Under the pieces are notes generated by a model. It was not told where the DNA came from. It did no database searches and saw only the letters and a list, made by a program, of their open reading frames with translations. Made by a program: the position numbers and the translations under genes. A stretch of 64,000 nucleotides of DNA. Origin: Promethearchaeota archaeon (GTDB taxonomy: Archaea; Asgardarchaeota; Lokiarchaeia; Sigyniarchaeales; SOKP01). The DNA is taken from assembly GCA_011364925.1 (NCBI GenBank), contig RDOA01000003.1, positions 1 to 64,000 on the forward strand, written 5' to 3'. Positions 53,265 to 61,769 of the stretch are shown here, in pieces. Positions within the stretch are counted from its first letter, which is position 1. Every line of letters begins with the position of its first letter.

Positions 53265-53489
53265 TTATACTTTCATTTTTTCAGTTTTAAGGTACTTGCA
53301 GAAATAATCGTCTTTACGAGCATCGTTTTGTTTAGATTTTCGTTCCCGCAGCACTTCGTTTATCAATTCTACGCTACCTCTTTTTAAAAACATTCGAATA
53401 AATTTTAATTCGTTTACACTGATATTGAGCGTTTGTAAGAATTCGGGATGACGATACTGCCCCCAATCTAAATTACGAATCTTTCTCAT
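53265..53489 (-). CDS. Small unknown protein
   Basis: A 74-residue soluble protein starting MRKIRNLDWGQYRHPEF and ending in a Lys-rich tail. Its ATG overlaps the stop of an upstream frame (ATGA), so the start at 53489 is preferred to the longer possibility at 53534. No family recognised. Confidence 0.5.
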   Translation of the reverse strand: MRKIRNLDWGQYRHPEFLQTLNISVNELKFIRMFLKRGSVELINEVLRERKSKQNDARKDDYFCKYLKTEKMKV

Positions 53490-53654
53490 GGCGGTAACCT
53501 CTTTTTTATGTATGATCGCATCACAATGTCCCAATATTCAGGACTATAACATCCAGCATCGATTGTGTTCTCAAACGAGTGAAAGTCGCGTTTAAAATCA
53601 TCCCCCTTGATTGGTTCTCTTCCTAATTTAAACTTATAAATTTTAACGCACCAT
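53486..53654 (-). CDS. Small protein frame with disrupted start
   Basis: An open minus-strand frame of 56 codons (53653-53486) encodes WCVKIYKFKLGREPIKGD... ending YIKKRLPP and overlaps the next gene by ATGA, typical of an operon. The only ATG (53654) is one base out of frame; loss of one G of the GG after it would give MCVKIYKF. A CTTTAAATAG TATA box on the minus strand at 53697-53688 suits this start. Either a sequence error or a dead start. Confidence 0.4.
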
Positions 53655-53804
53655 TGACTTGTTTATACTTTCTAAATACCCCTAAACTATTTAAAGGAAA
53701 ATTTGAAAATCGACTATTAGAACAATTTTGACAAAATTTTTTTTTAAATAAAAATAAATCTTTAATTCCTCAATATAATCAAATTTAGTTATCTGAAACC
53801 AATA

Positions 53805-54149
53805 ATGACATGCGAATTTTGCGGTATTTCGCTTAAAGGATCTAGAAAGAAAACTGTCGAGCACATTAACATATCGCAACCACATCAAACTCATCATTTC
53901 TGCTCGTTATCTTGTAAAGATAGATGGTGTTTACAGCTTCAGAGATACAAAGCTCGACTTATAGTTATTTGGTCAATAGGTTCTTATGCAGGAAGGTATT
54001 TTTTCGTGAAGAAACTAATGAAAGTTCGAAGTCCATCTTTGTTAAGCTTAGCAACGAATAGATCTTATTTTAAACCTAAGCTTCAAGAGATTGAATTATT
54101 ACAATTAGTAAATTTACATGATAGAAAGGTATTGAAGGTAAGGGACTGA
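53805..54149 (+). CDS. TRASH-like zinc-finger protein
   Basis: A 114-residue protein with MTCEFCGISLKG ... HQTHHFCSLSCKDRW, a Cys pattern of TRASH/MYM-type fingers used for metal sensing or protein binding. The C-terminal part is basic and helical with no further motif. No obvious metal-transport partner nearby. Confidence 0.55.
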   Translation: MTCEFCGISLKGSRKKTVEHINISQPHQTHHFCSLSCKDRWCLQLQRYKARLIVIWSIGSYAGRYFFVKKLMKVRSPSLLSLATNRSYFKPKLQEIELLQLVNLHDRKVLKVRD

Positions 54150-54165
54150 AAGTAAAGAGGATTTT

Positions 54166-54456
54166 TTACTTTCGCGGTTCAATATGCTCAAGAGAAGTAA
54201 GATGACTCATCGAATAATCGTGATATCCGTCATTAGCAGGCGATTTAATACCTTCTGCCCGGATGTAGTGCCCAACGCGTGGTAAAAAACCGTAGGTATT
54301 AATTTTGGAAGAATTCACCAGCACAGAATACATCTCCGTTCCTACTCGAACAGTTAACGACATGTATCCATAAGTATAGCTACGAGAAATTCTTCTTTCG
54401 CCACCCCTAACTTCTACTATTCTTCCTTCGATGGTACTTCTTCCTTTATGAGACAT
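54166..54456 (-). CDS. Small basic OB-fold-like protein
   Basis: A 96-residue all-beta protein: STIEGRIVEVRGGERRISRSYTYGYMSLTVRVGTEMYSVLV followed by GHYIRAEGIKS. The Arg-rich first strands and length suit an OB-fold that binds nucleic acid. Convergent with the zinc-finger gene. Confidence 0.5.
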   Translation of the reverse strand: MSHKGRSTIEGRIVEVRGGERRISRSYTYGYMSLTVRVGTEMYSVLVNSSKINTYGFLPRVGHYIRAEGIKSPANDGYHDYSMSHLTSLEHIEPRK

Positions 54457-54629
54457 TAATTAATTCACATCAATTTGAAAACTTAATAACAAACAAGAAA
54501 GAAATACTTTTGTTTCATAGTTTAATTGATCATTAGTAGGAACTCCTGAGCATTTCTTGCTTATAGACAGAAAGAAGAAACTGAAATTGGATTTTCAATC
54601 AAAATCCAGTGAAAATTTCAAGATCTTTC

Positions 54630-55034
54630 TTAAAAAAAAGGTCCAAACTTTTCGTAAACGCGAATGAGATTATCGCGGTAGAATTGAATCTTTTCATCAA
54701 GTGGATTTAATTCAACCGCAGTTTTCATTACTTCTTGTGCTTTCTGGAGATCTCCTTTGTCCATATAAGTTAATGTGAGTAACCCCCAAGCTTCTATCAT
54801 AGCGTTGTCTAATTCCGTAGCGGTTTCAAAACTACTAATGGCGATATCTAATTTTCCCATGCGGCGATTTACAATACCTAAATAGAGCCAAGCGTTTTCG
54901 TTTGTAGGATCCTTATCTAATAAGTCGTTTACAGCAGCTAACGCTTTATGGTTTTCCTTATCTGCTAAGAATTTATTGATCTGTTCAATGGCTTGCTTGT
55001 TTTTAATTTCGTCGAGTTCCAAGATATGCTTCAC
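54630..55034 (-). CDS. TPR-repeat protein
   Basis: A 134-residue protein with three tetratricopeptide repeats: HKALAAVNDLLDKDPTNENAWLYLG, GKLDIAISSFETATELDNAMIEAW, GDLQKAQEVMKTAVELNP. A soluble protein-protein adaptor; partner unknown. Confidence 0.75.
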   Translation of the reverse strand: MKHILELDEIKNKQAIEQINKFLADKENHKALAAVNDLLDKDPTNENAWLYLGIVNRRMGKLDIAISSFETATELDNAMIEAWGLLTLTYMDKGDLQKAQEVMKTAVELNPLDEKIQFYRDNLIRVYEKFGPFF

Positions 55035-55161
55035 AAATAATTTTTTCCTAATTATAACTTACCCACACTTATTTAAATAGATATAACATACCCTTTTAAA
55101 AAAAAAGAATACGATAGGTATATCACATAGTAAGAAAGATAAAAAGGAGATTAAATTTCCT

Positions 55162-55545
55162 TTAAAATAACGCAGGATGCTTTTTCTCAATGTTATTTAA
55201 GGTAGATACGAGATCGTAAAGGAGTTTTTCGTCTTGGCATTGATTAATTGACTCAGACAATTTATTTAGGAGCGCATTAGCAAGGTTTTTTTCGTATTCC
55301 GTAGGCCGATTTGTTGTTTGCTTAAAAATTTCATCGAACTCTGCTTCAAACCACCGTAACTGTTCCTGGAATTCCTCCTTTTGAAGGTTTTCACTATTGT
55401 AGTTTAGAAACATATGTCTCCTCAACTCACTTTTTTTATAAATTATTGAGCTAAAATAATAGTTATATAACTTATTTAAAAACTTAAGCAAGTCTGCGGG
55501 TTTTCTAATATTTCCTACGACAAACGGGAAAACGAATCGTATCAT
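55162..55545 (-). CDS. Unknown helical protein
   Basis: A 127-residue helical protein (QLRWFEAEFDEIFKQ..., LLYDLVSTLNNIEKKHP). Start uncertain: ATG 55545 gives a natural-looking N-terminus, but ATG 55413 (MFLNYNSENL) has a GAGGAG ribosome site and a TTTATAA TATA box at about 55441-55435. Confidence 0.5.
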   Translation of the reverse strand: MIRFVFPFVVGNIRKPADLLKFLNKLYNYYFSSIIYKKSELRRHMFLNYNSENLQKEEFQEQLRWFEAEFDEIFKQTTNRPTEYEKNLANALLNKLSESINQCQDEKLLYDLVSTLNNIEKKHPALF

Positions 55546-55687
55546 ATTACACTGAAATACGTCGGATCAGACAATTCCAATTATTTAACGATTAGAGCGC
55601 TTGTTCTTAAATTTAACGGGAATAATACTATGAAAGTATTTTTGTCGGGATTCTAAAAAAAAGGAAAAAAAGTAGGTATTGTCGAAA

Positions 55688-55873
55688 TCATATAACCAGT
55701 AAGACACCTATAATACTAATAGTTAAGATTAAAAAGAGATTACCGAAATTTACTGCGATTACGAAAACAACGAATTGGAGAATAAGGGTAAATTGAATAA
55801 CCACTCCTATCTCTTTCACGTAGCACCTATTGGCTAATAAAATCCTAACAACCATGTTGACAACAAATGACAA
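55688..55873 (-). CDS. Small two-TM membrane protein
   Basis: A 61-residue hydrophobic protein; two TM segments (about 24-42 and 44-60). A later ATG (55855) may be the true start (MVVRILLANR). Little else can be said. Confidence 0.35.
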   Translation of the reverse strand: MSFVVNMVVRILLANRCYVKEIGVVIQFTLILQFVVFVIAVNFGNLFLILTISIIGVLLVI

Positions 55874-56013
55874 CCGTTATTAACTGTCAAGGAAAAAATT
55901 CTCTTTATTTGTAGCTTCTATCTCTATTACATTAGCTTTATTATATGCATGATTCCTATTGTGGTAAGATTTAAATAGAGAACTAACAAAAATGTATAAT
56001 AGAGGTCGTAATC

Positions 56014-56517
56014 ATGATCGAAAAAGAACCATTTTCTGAGAAGCAAGCTGACGAAAAACTCAGAAGCGAAATTAAGGAAGAAATAAAACGGGAAATGCGA
56101 GAAGAGCAAAGAGTAAAATCAGGGAAATCGAGAAAAACAGCGGGTGTAATTATAAGCGGCGTTGGTGCGATATTATATCTTATTTTTGGATTCTTTCTTT
56201 TAATATTAGGTTCAGGAATGGGAATTATGCGCAACATCGCTATTATGATGTTAATTGCAGGAGGAATTTCAATCACAGGAGTAATAGTAGCAATGTATAA
56301 AGTAAAAATAGGCGGTATAATCACTTTAATCTCAATACCGATCGCTATCGTTATTGGAATAATCTTACAGTTCACGGAACTTCATTACTATTATTATTAT
56401 TACTGGTTATATCTCCTTGAATATATGTTGGCGTATACACCGTATGCATATTTACACGTCATACCTGGTGGAATTATATGTTTAACTGCTAATGACATGG
56501 AAGAAATTAGCCGGTAA
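56014..56517 (+). CDS. Tandem membrane protein paralogue 1
   Basis: A 167-residue protein. Residues 1-45 are a charged, cytoplasmic Glu/Lys helix (EIKEEIKREMREEQR); then four TM segments (GVIISGVGAILYLIFGFF, IAIMMLIAGGISITGVIVAMYKV, GGIITLISIPIAIVIGI, VIPGGIICLTA) with a Tyr-rich outer loop. The last segment with PGGI is strictly repeated in all paralogues. No family named. Own TATA box and Shine-Dalgarno. Confidence 0.7.
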   Translation: MIEKEPFSEKQADEKLRSEIKEEIKREMREEQRVKSGKSRKTAGVIISGVGAILYLIFGFFLLILGSGMGIMRNIAIMMLIAGGISITGVIVAMYKVKIGGIITLISIPIAIVIGIILQFTELHYYYYYYWLYLLEYMLAYTPYAYLHVIPGGIICLTANDMEEISR

Positions 56518-56742
56518 AACGAACTACATATAATTTTTTTATTTTAATTTATTTTTTCCGATTTAGTAAAGTCGTGAGAAATTCTTAGCAGTATTATTTC
56601 CTACTAAGATTGTGAAAGTCAAAAAAATTCTCTTTATTTATAGCTTCTACCTCTATTTCATTAGCTTTATTATATCCATGATACCTATTATGTAAAGATT
56701 TAAATAGAGAACTAACAAAAATGTATAATAGAGGTCGTAATC

Positions 56743-57234
56743 ATGATCGAAAAAAAACCATTTTATGAAGAAGAAGCTGACGAAAAACTCAGAAGCGAAA
56801 TTAAAGAAGAAATAAAAAGGGAATTGAAAGAAGAAAAAAGAGTAAAATCAAGGAAATCGAGAAAAACAGCGGGAATAATTATAAGTGGTGTTGGTGCGAT
56901 ATTATATCTTGTTTTTGGATTCTTTTTTTTAATATTGGGCTCGTCATATGGATATATGCGCGATGCTGCTGTTTCTATGTTGATTGCGGGAGGAATTTCA
57001 ATTGCAGGTATAATAGTAGCATTATATAAAGTAAAAATAGGAGGCATAATCACTTTAATCTCAATTCCGATCGCTATCGTTATTGGAGTAATCTTAATGC
57101 TCATGGAACCTTATTCTTATTATTATTACTGGTTAAATTTCATCCAATACGTAATATTTCCTCTCCCTATTCCGCACTCGTTACACGTCATCCCTGGTGG
57201 AATTATATGTTTAACTGCTAAGGACATAGAATAA
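56743..57234 (+). CDS. Tandem membrane protein paralogue 2
   Basis: A 163-residue copy, nearly identical to paralogue 1 in the N-terminal helix and TM segments; differences concentrate in the outer Tyr-rich loop (SYYYYWLNFIQYVIF) and a short stretch after TM1 (GSSYGYMRDAAVS). The array design suggests dosage or loop variation. Confidence 0.7.
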   Translation: MIEKKPFYEEEADEKLRSEIKEEIKRELKEEKRVKSRKSRKTAGIIISGVGAILYLVFGFFFLILGSSYGYMRDAAVSMLIAGGISIAGIIVALYKVKIGGIITLISIPIAIVIGVILMLMEPYSYYYYWLNFIQYVIFPLPIPHSLHVIPGGIICLTAKDIE

Positions 57235-57476
57235 AATAGACATCAAAACGATCTAAATATCCTTTTTTTATTTTAATTTATTTTTTCCGATTTAATAAAG
57301 TCGTGAGAAATTCTTAGCAGTATTATATCCTAATAAGATCGTATAAGGCGAAAAATTTCTATTTATTTATAGTTTCTATCTCTATTTCGTTATCTTTATT
57401 TATTATAAGAGAGATTTTCGATGATGTAAACATTTAAATAACCTAACCACAAAGATGTATATCAGAGGTCGTAATC

Positions 57477-57971
57477 ATGAACGAAGGAGAGCCAATTTCT
57501 GAAAATCAAGTTAAAGAAAAACCCAGAAACGAAATCAAAGAAGAAATAAAACGGGAAATGCGAGATGGACAAAGAGAAAAAAAAGGGGAGTCAAGAAAAA
57601 CAGCGGGAATAATTATAAGTGGTGTTGGTGCGGTATTATATCTTGGTTTTGGATTTCTTTTTTTAACTTTGGATTTTGGATATAGTTATTTGCGCAGCTT
57701 CCCTCTTACATTAGTGGTTATTGGAGGAATTTCAATGACAGGAGTAATAGTAGCGCTGTCTAAAGTAAAAATAGGTGGTATAATTACTTTAATTTCGTTG
57801 CCGATTGCATTCGTTATTGGAATCGCCATGGAACCTTATTACTATACCTATTACTCGACGTATCCTCTTCTATATATGTTGATATATGGTACACCATTTG
57901 GGTATTTACATGTCATACCCGGTGGAATTATATGTTTGACTGCTAGCGATGTAGAATTAAGTACCCACTAA
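57477..57971 (+). CDS. Tandem membrane protein paralogue 3
   Basis: A 164-residue copy, more diverged (MNEGEPISENQVKEKPRNEIKE), with the same four-TM layout, KVKIGGIITLISLPIAFVIG and HVIPGGIICLTA. Its leader repeats AGAGGTCGTAATC before the ATG. Confidence 0.7.
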   Translation: MNEGEPISENQVKEKPRNEIKEEIKREMRDGQREKKGESRKTAGIIISGVGAVLYLGFGFLFLTLDFGYSYLRSFPLTLVVIGGISMTGVIVALSKVKIGGIITLISLPIAFVIGIAMEPYYYTYYSTYPLLYMLIYGTPFGYLHVIPGGIICLTASDVELSTH

Positions 57972-58204
57972 ACCAATCTTAATTTCCTTTTTTTACTTTA
58001 ATATACTTCCTTATTAAGTAAACTCGTGAGAAATTCTTAGCAGTAGTATTTCCACGATCTTAAAAGATCTTTATTTATAGTTTTTATTAAGAGTATCAAT
58101 TTTTTATGATAGATTCTTGTCTATCTGATGATCCAGCTTTGTATACTTTTATATAGAGGTTCGACAATAATGTATTATTATACAATAATAATCGGTTATC
58201 AAGG

Positions 58205-58624
58205 GTAATTCCAATTTCTGAAATTGAAAATCACGTTGAAGAAAAAGTTGAAGAAAAAAAAAAAAGAGAAGTTACTGAAGAATTAACCAAAAAAAAGAGC
58301 GGTGTGCCCATCAAAAAGGTAGCAGCTTTAATTCTAAGCGGTATTGGAGGCGGAATATATCTCTTCGTAGGCATCATGTTTCGAGTCGGATGGTGGAGTT
58401 CTGTTAGCCCAACACTCATAGCTGCCGGGATAATTTCACTGATAGGAACAGGAATAGGAGCAGTAAGAATAAAAATAGGTGGTGTGGTCATTTTGCTTTC
58501 AATTCCGCTTTCTATCCTTATTGGAATTTCTGGTGGGATTTATAGTATTCTTTTTGTATTAATTCCAGTCCCGTTCCCACATTCAATATTGGTTATGATT
58601 GGCGGTATTCTTTGCGAATTCTAA
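58205..58624 (+). pseudogene. Tandem membrane protein paralogue 4, start codon region lost
   Basis: The frame PISEIENHVEEKVEEKKKREVTEEL ... ALILSGIGGGIYLFVGIMF ... KIGGVVILLSIPLSILIGI ... SILVMIGGILCEF is homologous to the other three from the N-terminal helix on, but the leader reads ATCAAGGGTAATTCC where paralogue 3 has ATCATGAACGAAGGAGAG: the ATG and following bases are deleted. Only GTG at 58304 could start it, giving a 106-residue protein without the charged helix. Either a decaying copy or an N-terminally shortened one. Confidence 0.6.
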
Positions 58625-58659
58625 AATTAAACAAGTAAAACCGATTATATCATAAATAA

Positions 58660-58670
58660 TTTTTTTTTTT
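58660..58670 (+). terminator. Oligo-T terminator
   Basis: Eleven T residues 36 bp after the last array member. Confidence 0.45.
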
Positions 58671-58834
58671 AATCCAATATAACTCCCATTAATTCTTATT
58701 ACAATATGATCGTGAAAGCAGACTTTTACGAAGAAAATCTAATCGCTTATTCTTTTAAGTTTTTTAAAAGAGGGAAGTTTTTATAATCTTCAAGACTCTC
58801 AATCCTTTTAATTTTTGATTTTCATTTTATAAAT

Positions 58835-59314
58835 GTGGACAAAAGGATAAAAGATTCAGCAAATTCATCTACAAAGCATAGTATAGTAGATTATAAAGAA
58901 TGTTAAAAATGTAGAGTATTATATCCAAGCACTTCAGAACATTTCTATAAGAATAAAAATCGTAAAATGGGACTAGATGCATGGTGTAAAAAATGTAAGA
59001 AGGATTATGATCATAAACGACATAAAGTCTATAGATACGGTATAAGTTTACAAAAAGTAAATGAATAAATTGCTGCGCAAGAGAAGAAATGTGCGATATG
59101 TGGACGACTATTTGATGATATTTTTAACACATACAAGGATAAGAATACGATACGCTCTCCGAGAGTTGATCACGACCATAAATCGGGAAAAATTAGAGGA
59201 ATTTTATGCAACCGATGCAATATCCTCTTGGGGTTAGTAAAAGATAGTATATCAATATTATGTAGAGCAATAAATTACCTCAATGAAGAAAGAAAGGAGA
59301 TTAAAAAAAAGTAA
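58835..59314 (+). pseudogene. Endonuclease VII-like HNH nuclease with two in-frame TAA codons
   Basis: The frame from GTG 58835 to TAA 59312 (160 codons) encodes a recombination-endonuclease-VII-type protein: EC-stop-KCRVLYPSTSEHFYKNKN, DAWCKKCKKDYDHK, ... CAICGRLF, VDHDHKSGKIRGILCNRCNILLGLVKDS. The CxxC/CxxC zinc site and the DHDH...G...CNRCN HNH core are intact. Stops TAA at 58904-58906 (inside the first CxxC) and 59066-59068 interrupt it; the second could come from a single C-to-T change of a Gln codon. Such nucleases occur in phages and mobile elements, so this is a likely remnant of one. Confidence 0.75.
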
Positions 59315-59438
59315 ATTAGATCCTTGTAAACATTTATTAAATTTTAACATAGAAATAGAATTAATATATACAAGCTATGCATAAGTACATATTAAATACC
59401 AATTGTTTGAAATTACAACAAAAGAAAGGTAATTTGTA

Positions 59439-59663
59439 ATGAGAAAGAGAAATATCGCTTTTATTTTGTTTGCCGTTGCGGGAGTTAACCTTCTAACGCT
59501 TCCTATATTAATTCTTATATATACACCGTTATTTGCACAACTTGGATTGCCATCTACCGTTGTAAACAGGGTTATGATGACTGTTGCTATATCTGGAGTA
59601 ATCCCAGCTATCGCCCTCATAATCGCGGGAATAATAGTTCTTATTAAATTTAGAAATACTTGA
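59439..59663 (+). CDS. Small two-TM membrane protein
   Basis: A 74-residue protein with a basic start MRKRN and two TM segments (about 6-28 and 44-68); no family recognised. A GAAAGGTAATTTGTA leader provides a ribosome site. Confidence 0.5.
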   Translation: MRKRNIAFILFAVAGVNLLTLPILILIYTPLFAQLGLPSTVVNRVMMTVAISGVIPAIALIIAGIIVLIKFRNT

Positions 59664-59729
59664 ATTATTTTTGATTCAAAATTTTTACTTTTTCCTCTTT
59701 ATTATCGATTGAATTACGAATTAGAGGTT

Positions 59730-60473
59730 TCAGTCTTGAAAAAAATCAATGTTAAATTCTTCTAGATCATCTGGCGGCCATGCAGAAGGCGTTTTGGAGT
59801 TTTTTACGAACCTATGGGTGCATAGTGGAGCGCCAAATCCAAGCGTTTTGTCTCGAGAGAAGCCAAATCCTAAACCTTCTGCTTCGTAATAATCCCCTAA
59901 ACAAATTAACGGTAAGTATTTCTCGTCTCCTAATTTCTTATAAGCTTTTTGAACCCCACACTCCGTTATATCCCACCCCCATTCAAACTTTTTGCCATCG
60001 CCTTCCACGAATTCCATAACCCAATCGTCTGGATAAACCCTCAATTGTGTTTCTTGAGTAAGTTTCTTTTGATAATCAACATACACGGGATCAAAAGGAT
60101 ATTGCGAAGGATCTCTTCCCGTGCTTTCTAATAATTCTTTTCTCTTCTTTTGGTCGCATAGGACATAGTGATAGTGAAATTCTCCTATTTCCCTAAACGA
60201 AAGTCCTGCTCTTTCTAATACGCGAAAAACTGCCAAATCAGACATGCATTTGACTAAGACTAGTGTAGTTGGATTCTTCTGTCCTCCTATGTATGGAATA
60301 TCAGGCAGAATTTTCTCGAATTCTTCTCGCATTTGATTTAACAAATCTTCAGTTTTCTTCTCGTCAAATTTCACTTTTAGTTCTGAGCTTACAGCCTTTA
60401 AACGCTCGTTAAAACCATTCATGAATTTAGATTTCTTTTTAACGTAAAAGTCTTCAACAATTTTAGGAGTCAT
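59730..60473 (-). CDS. L-2-amino-thiazoline-4-carboxylate hydrolase-like protein
   Basis: A 247-residue soluble protein. The C-terminal third CLGDYYEAEGLGFGFSRDKTLGFGAPLCTHRF fits the ATC hydrolase family, named from a Pseudomonas enzyme that opens a thiazoline ring on the route to L-cysteine; many members have unknown substrates. The N-terminal half is helical (FNERLKAVSSELKVKFDEKK). Single gene on the minus strand. Confidence 0.7.
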   Translation of the reverse strand: MTPKIVEDFYVKKKSKFMNGFNERLKAVSSELKVKFDEKKTEDLLNQMREEFEKILPDIPYIGGQKNPTTLVLVKCMSDLAVFRVLERAGLSFREIGEFHYHYVLCDQKKRKELLESTGRDPSQYPFDPVYVDYQKKLTQETQLRVYPDDWVMEFVEGDGKKFEWGWDITECGVQKAYKKLGDEKYLPLICLGDYYEAEGLGFGFSRDKTLGFGAPLCTHRFVKNSKTPSAWPPDDLEEFNIDFFQD

Positions 60474-60631
60474 AGTAATTTATGATGAGTTCTTTTTATA
60501 TCAATTTAACTGAGGATCGTTCTCTAGATCTTCTTTTCTAGTGTTATACTAGAACAAAATTAAATATTTCAACTCTAATTATTAAGGTATACTTTATTTG
60601 ATAATTCAATCGATCATTAAAAGATGAGTTA

Positions 60632-60907
60632 ATGGACATAATTAAGCATCTTGCAAGCAGATTAGCGGAATTAATAAATATTAGTGCTCCCGCTGCTCGA
60701 GGTTTAATTAAATTAGCTATTAAAGACGAGATTGGTCCTTTCAGGCCGTTAAATCAAGTTTCTTTTAATGAATTTAAAAGTACAATAGAAAATTCGCTAA
60801 AAAAAAGGTTAATTAATTTGGAGATAGCTACGCACGAATTGATCGTACAGTATTTAGTCAGAGAACTTACAGAATATCAGTCATTAATTACATTAGGAGG
60901 TGTGTAA
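60632..60907 (+). CDS. Small helical protein cotranscribed with a 7-TM protein
   Basis: A 91-residue soluble helical protein: ISAPAARGLIKLAIKDEIGPF, FNEFKSTIENSLKKRLINL, LIVQYLVRELTEYQSLITLGG. No named family. It ends 2 bp before the 7-TM gene, so the pair is one operon and may act together in the membrane signalling sense. Confidence 0.6.
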   Translation: MDIIKHLASRLAELINISAPAARGLIKLAIKDEIGPFRPLNQVSFNEFKSTIENSLKKRLINLEIATHELIVQYLVRELTEYQSLITLGGV

Positions 60908-60909
60908 AG

Positions 60910-61704
60910 TTGACTCCTGAGCTTTTCTACATTGTGTTCGTGATCCTGTTTGGGATTTTTATTATCACTTTAGCGGTTATGGGCATTTTTCTTCTGATTA
61001 AAGGAGTAAGAAATAAGATGATTAACATCGTGCTGGTAGGATTAGCATTTATTTCACTACCAATTGGATTTATTGGAAATTTCATTTTTCAGTTGGGTTC
61101 AATTTTTCAAGAAACATTTATTGTGGCATGTTTTATTTTAACTGTGATTTTCACCAATTTAACATTTTATAAGAATAGGGGTTCATTTTCAAAGATACTT
61201 TTGTGTACAGTAATAATTTTAGCGTGCATTCAGTTATGGTTTTTCTTTATATCAGTTTACGGTGAATGGACTTATTATCTCTATTACATCCGTGTTGCTT
61301 TTGATTTTCCATATACATTTATAGTTTTTAACTGGTTATCGTATTCAGCTTATTCGGCTTATAAGCTCGTTAAATCGCAGAATATAGACCCGTGGATTAA
61401 GTTTAGATATAAGATGCTCGCAATATTCTCCTTTATCTTTAGTTTTCACAGTATTCCAGAATTTTTCCAACCTCCCGGAACTGTGTGGGGTGATCCTTAT
61501 AATATTGTGAGTTTAGCGGTTTTTGGAGGAACTGCTATTTTAGTAGTTGTATTCTCAATAGGATTTTCAACCGCTTGGATTATGCCGGGATGGTTGAAAA
61601 CCAGACTAAATAGAAACTACCACGCAATTGAAGACAAAGATTATCAAGAAAAAGAATTACTTGAATTGATAAAAAAAGAATTATCACAAAAAAGAACGCT
61701 CTAA
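60910..61704 (+). CDS. Seven-TM membrane protein
   Basis: A 264-residue protein starting with TTG (GGAGGTGTGTAAAG ribosome site just upstream). Seven hydrophobic helices between about 5 and 235, then a 28-residue charged cytoplasmic tail (DYQEKELLELIKKEL). No retinal Lys in the last helix or other signature, so it cannot be assigned to a known 7-TM class. Confidence 0.65.
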   Translation: MTPELFYIVFVILFGIFIITLAVMGIFLLIKGVRNKMINIVLVGLAFISLPIGFIGNFIFQLGSIFQETFIVACFILTVIFTNLTFYKNRGSFSKILLCTVIILACIQLWFFFISVYGEWTYYLYYIRVAFDFPYTFIVFNWLSYSAYSAYKLVKSQNIDPWIKFRYKMLAIFSFIFSFHSIPEFFQPPGTVWGDPYNIVSLAVFGGTAILVVVFSIGFSTAWIMPGWLKTRLNRNYHAIEDKDYQEKELLELIKKELSQKRTL

Positions 61705-61769
61705 TGTCGAATGTTCAATCCTTTTAATTTTATTTTCCTTTTAATTATTAACAAGAAATAAGTAATACA

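Larger units (their letters stand above)
55962..58660 (+). repeat. Tandem array of four paralogous genes with repeated flanks, unit about 730 bp
   Basis: Starts at 56014, 56743 and 57477 are 729 and 734 bp apart, and a fourth degenerate unit follows. Each unit repeats the promoter (TTTAAATA, e.g. 55970-55977 and 56699-56706), an AGAGGTCGTAATC leader with Shine-Dalgarno GAGGT, the gene, and a 3' flank containing GTCGTGAGAAATTCTTAGCA. Units 1 and 2 are most alike; unit 4 is most decayed. Recent tandem duplication by unequal crossing-over. Confidence 0.85.

Noticed and set aside
55983-56375. 130-codon minus-strand frame (and the one at 56763-57104) in the tandem array
   Set aside because: Ile/Pro-rich antisense shadow of the membrane protein genes; repeats only because the array repeats.
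58835-59314. Possible TAA reassignment (TAA read as Gln or Lys)
   Set aside because: TAA terminates most intact genes in the window, so a pseudogene is simpler.
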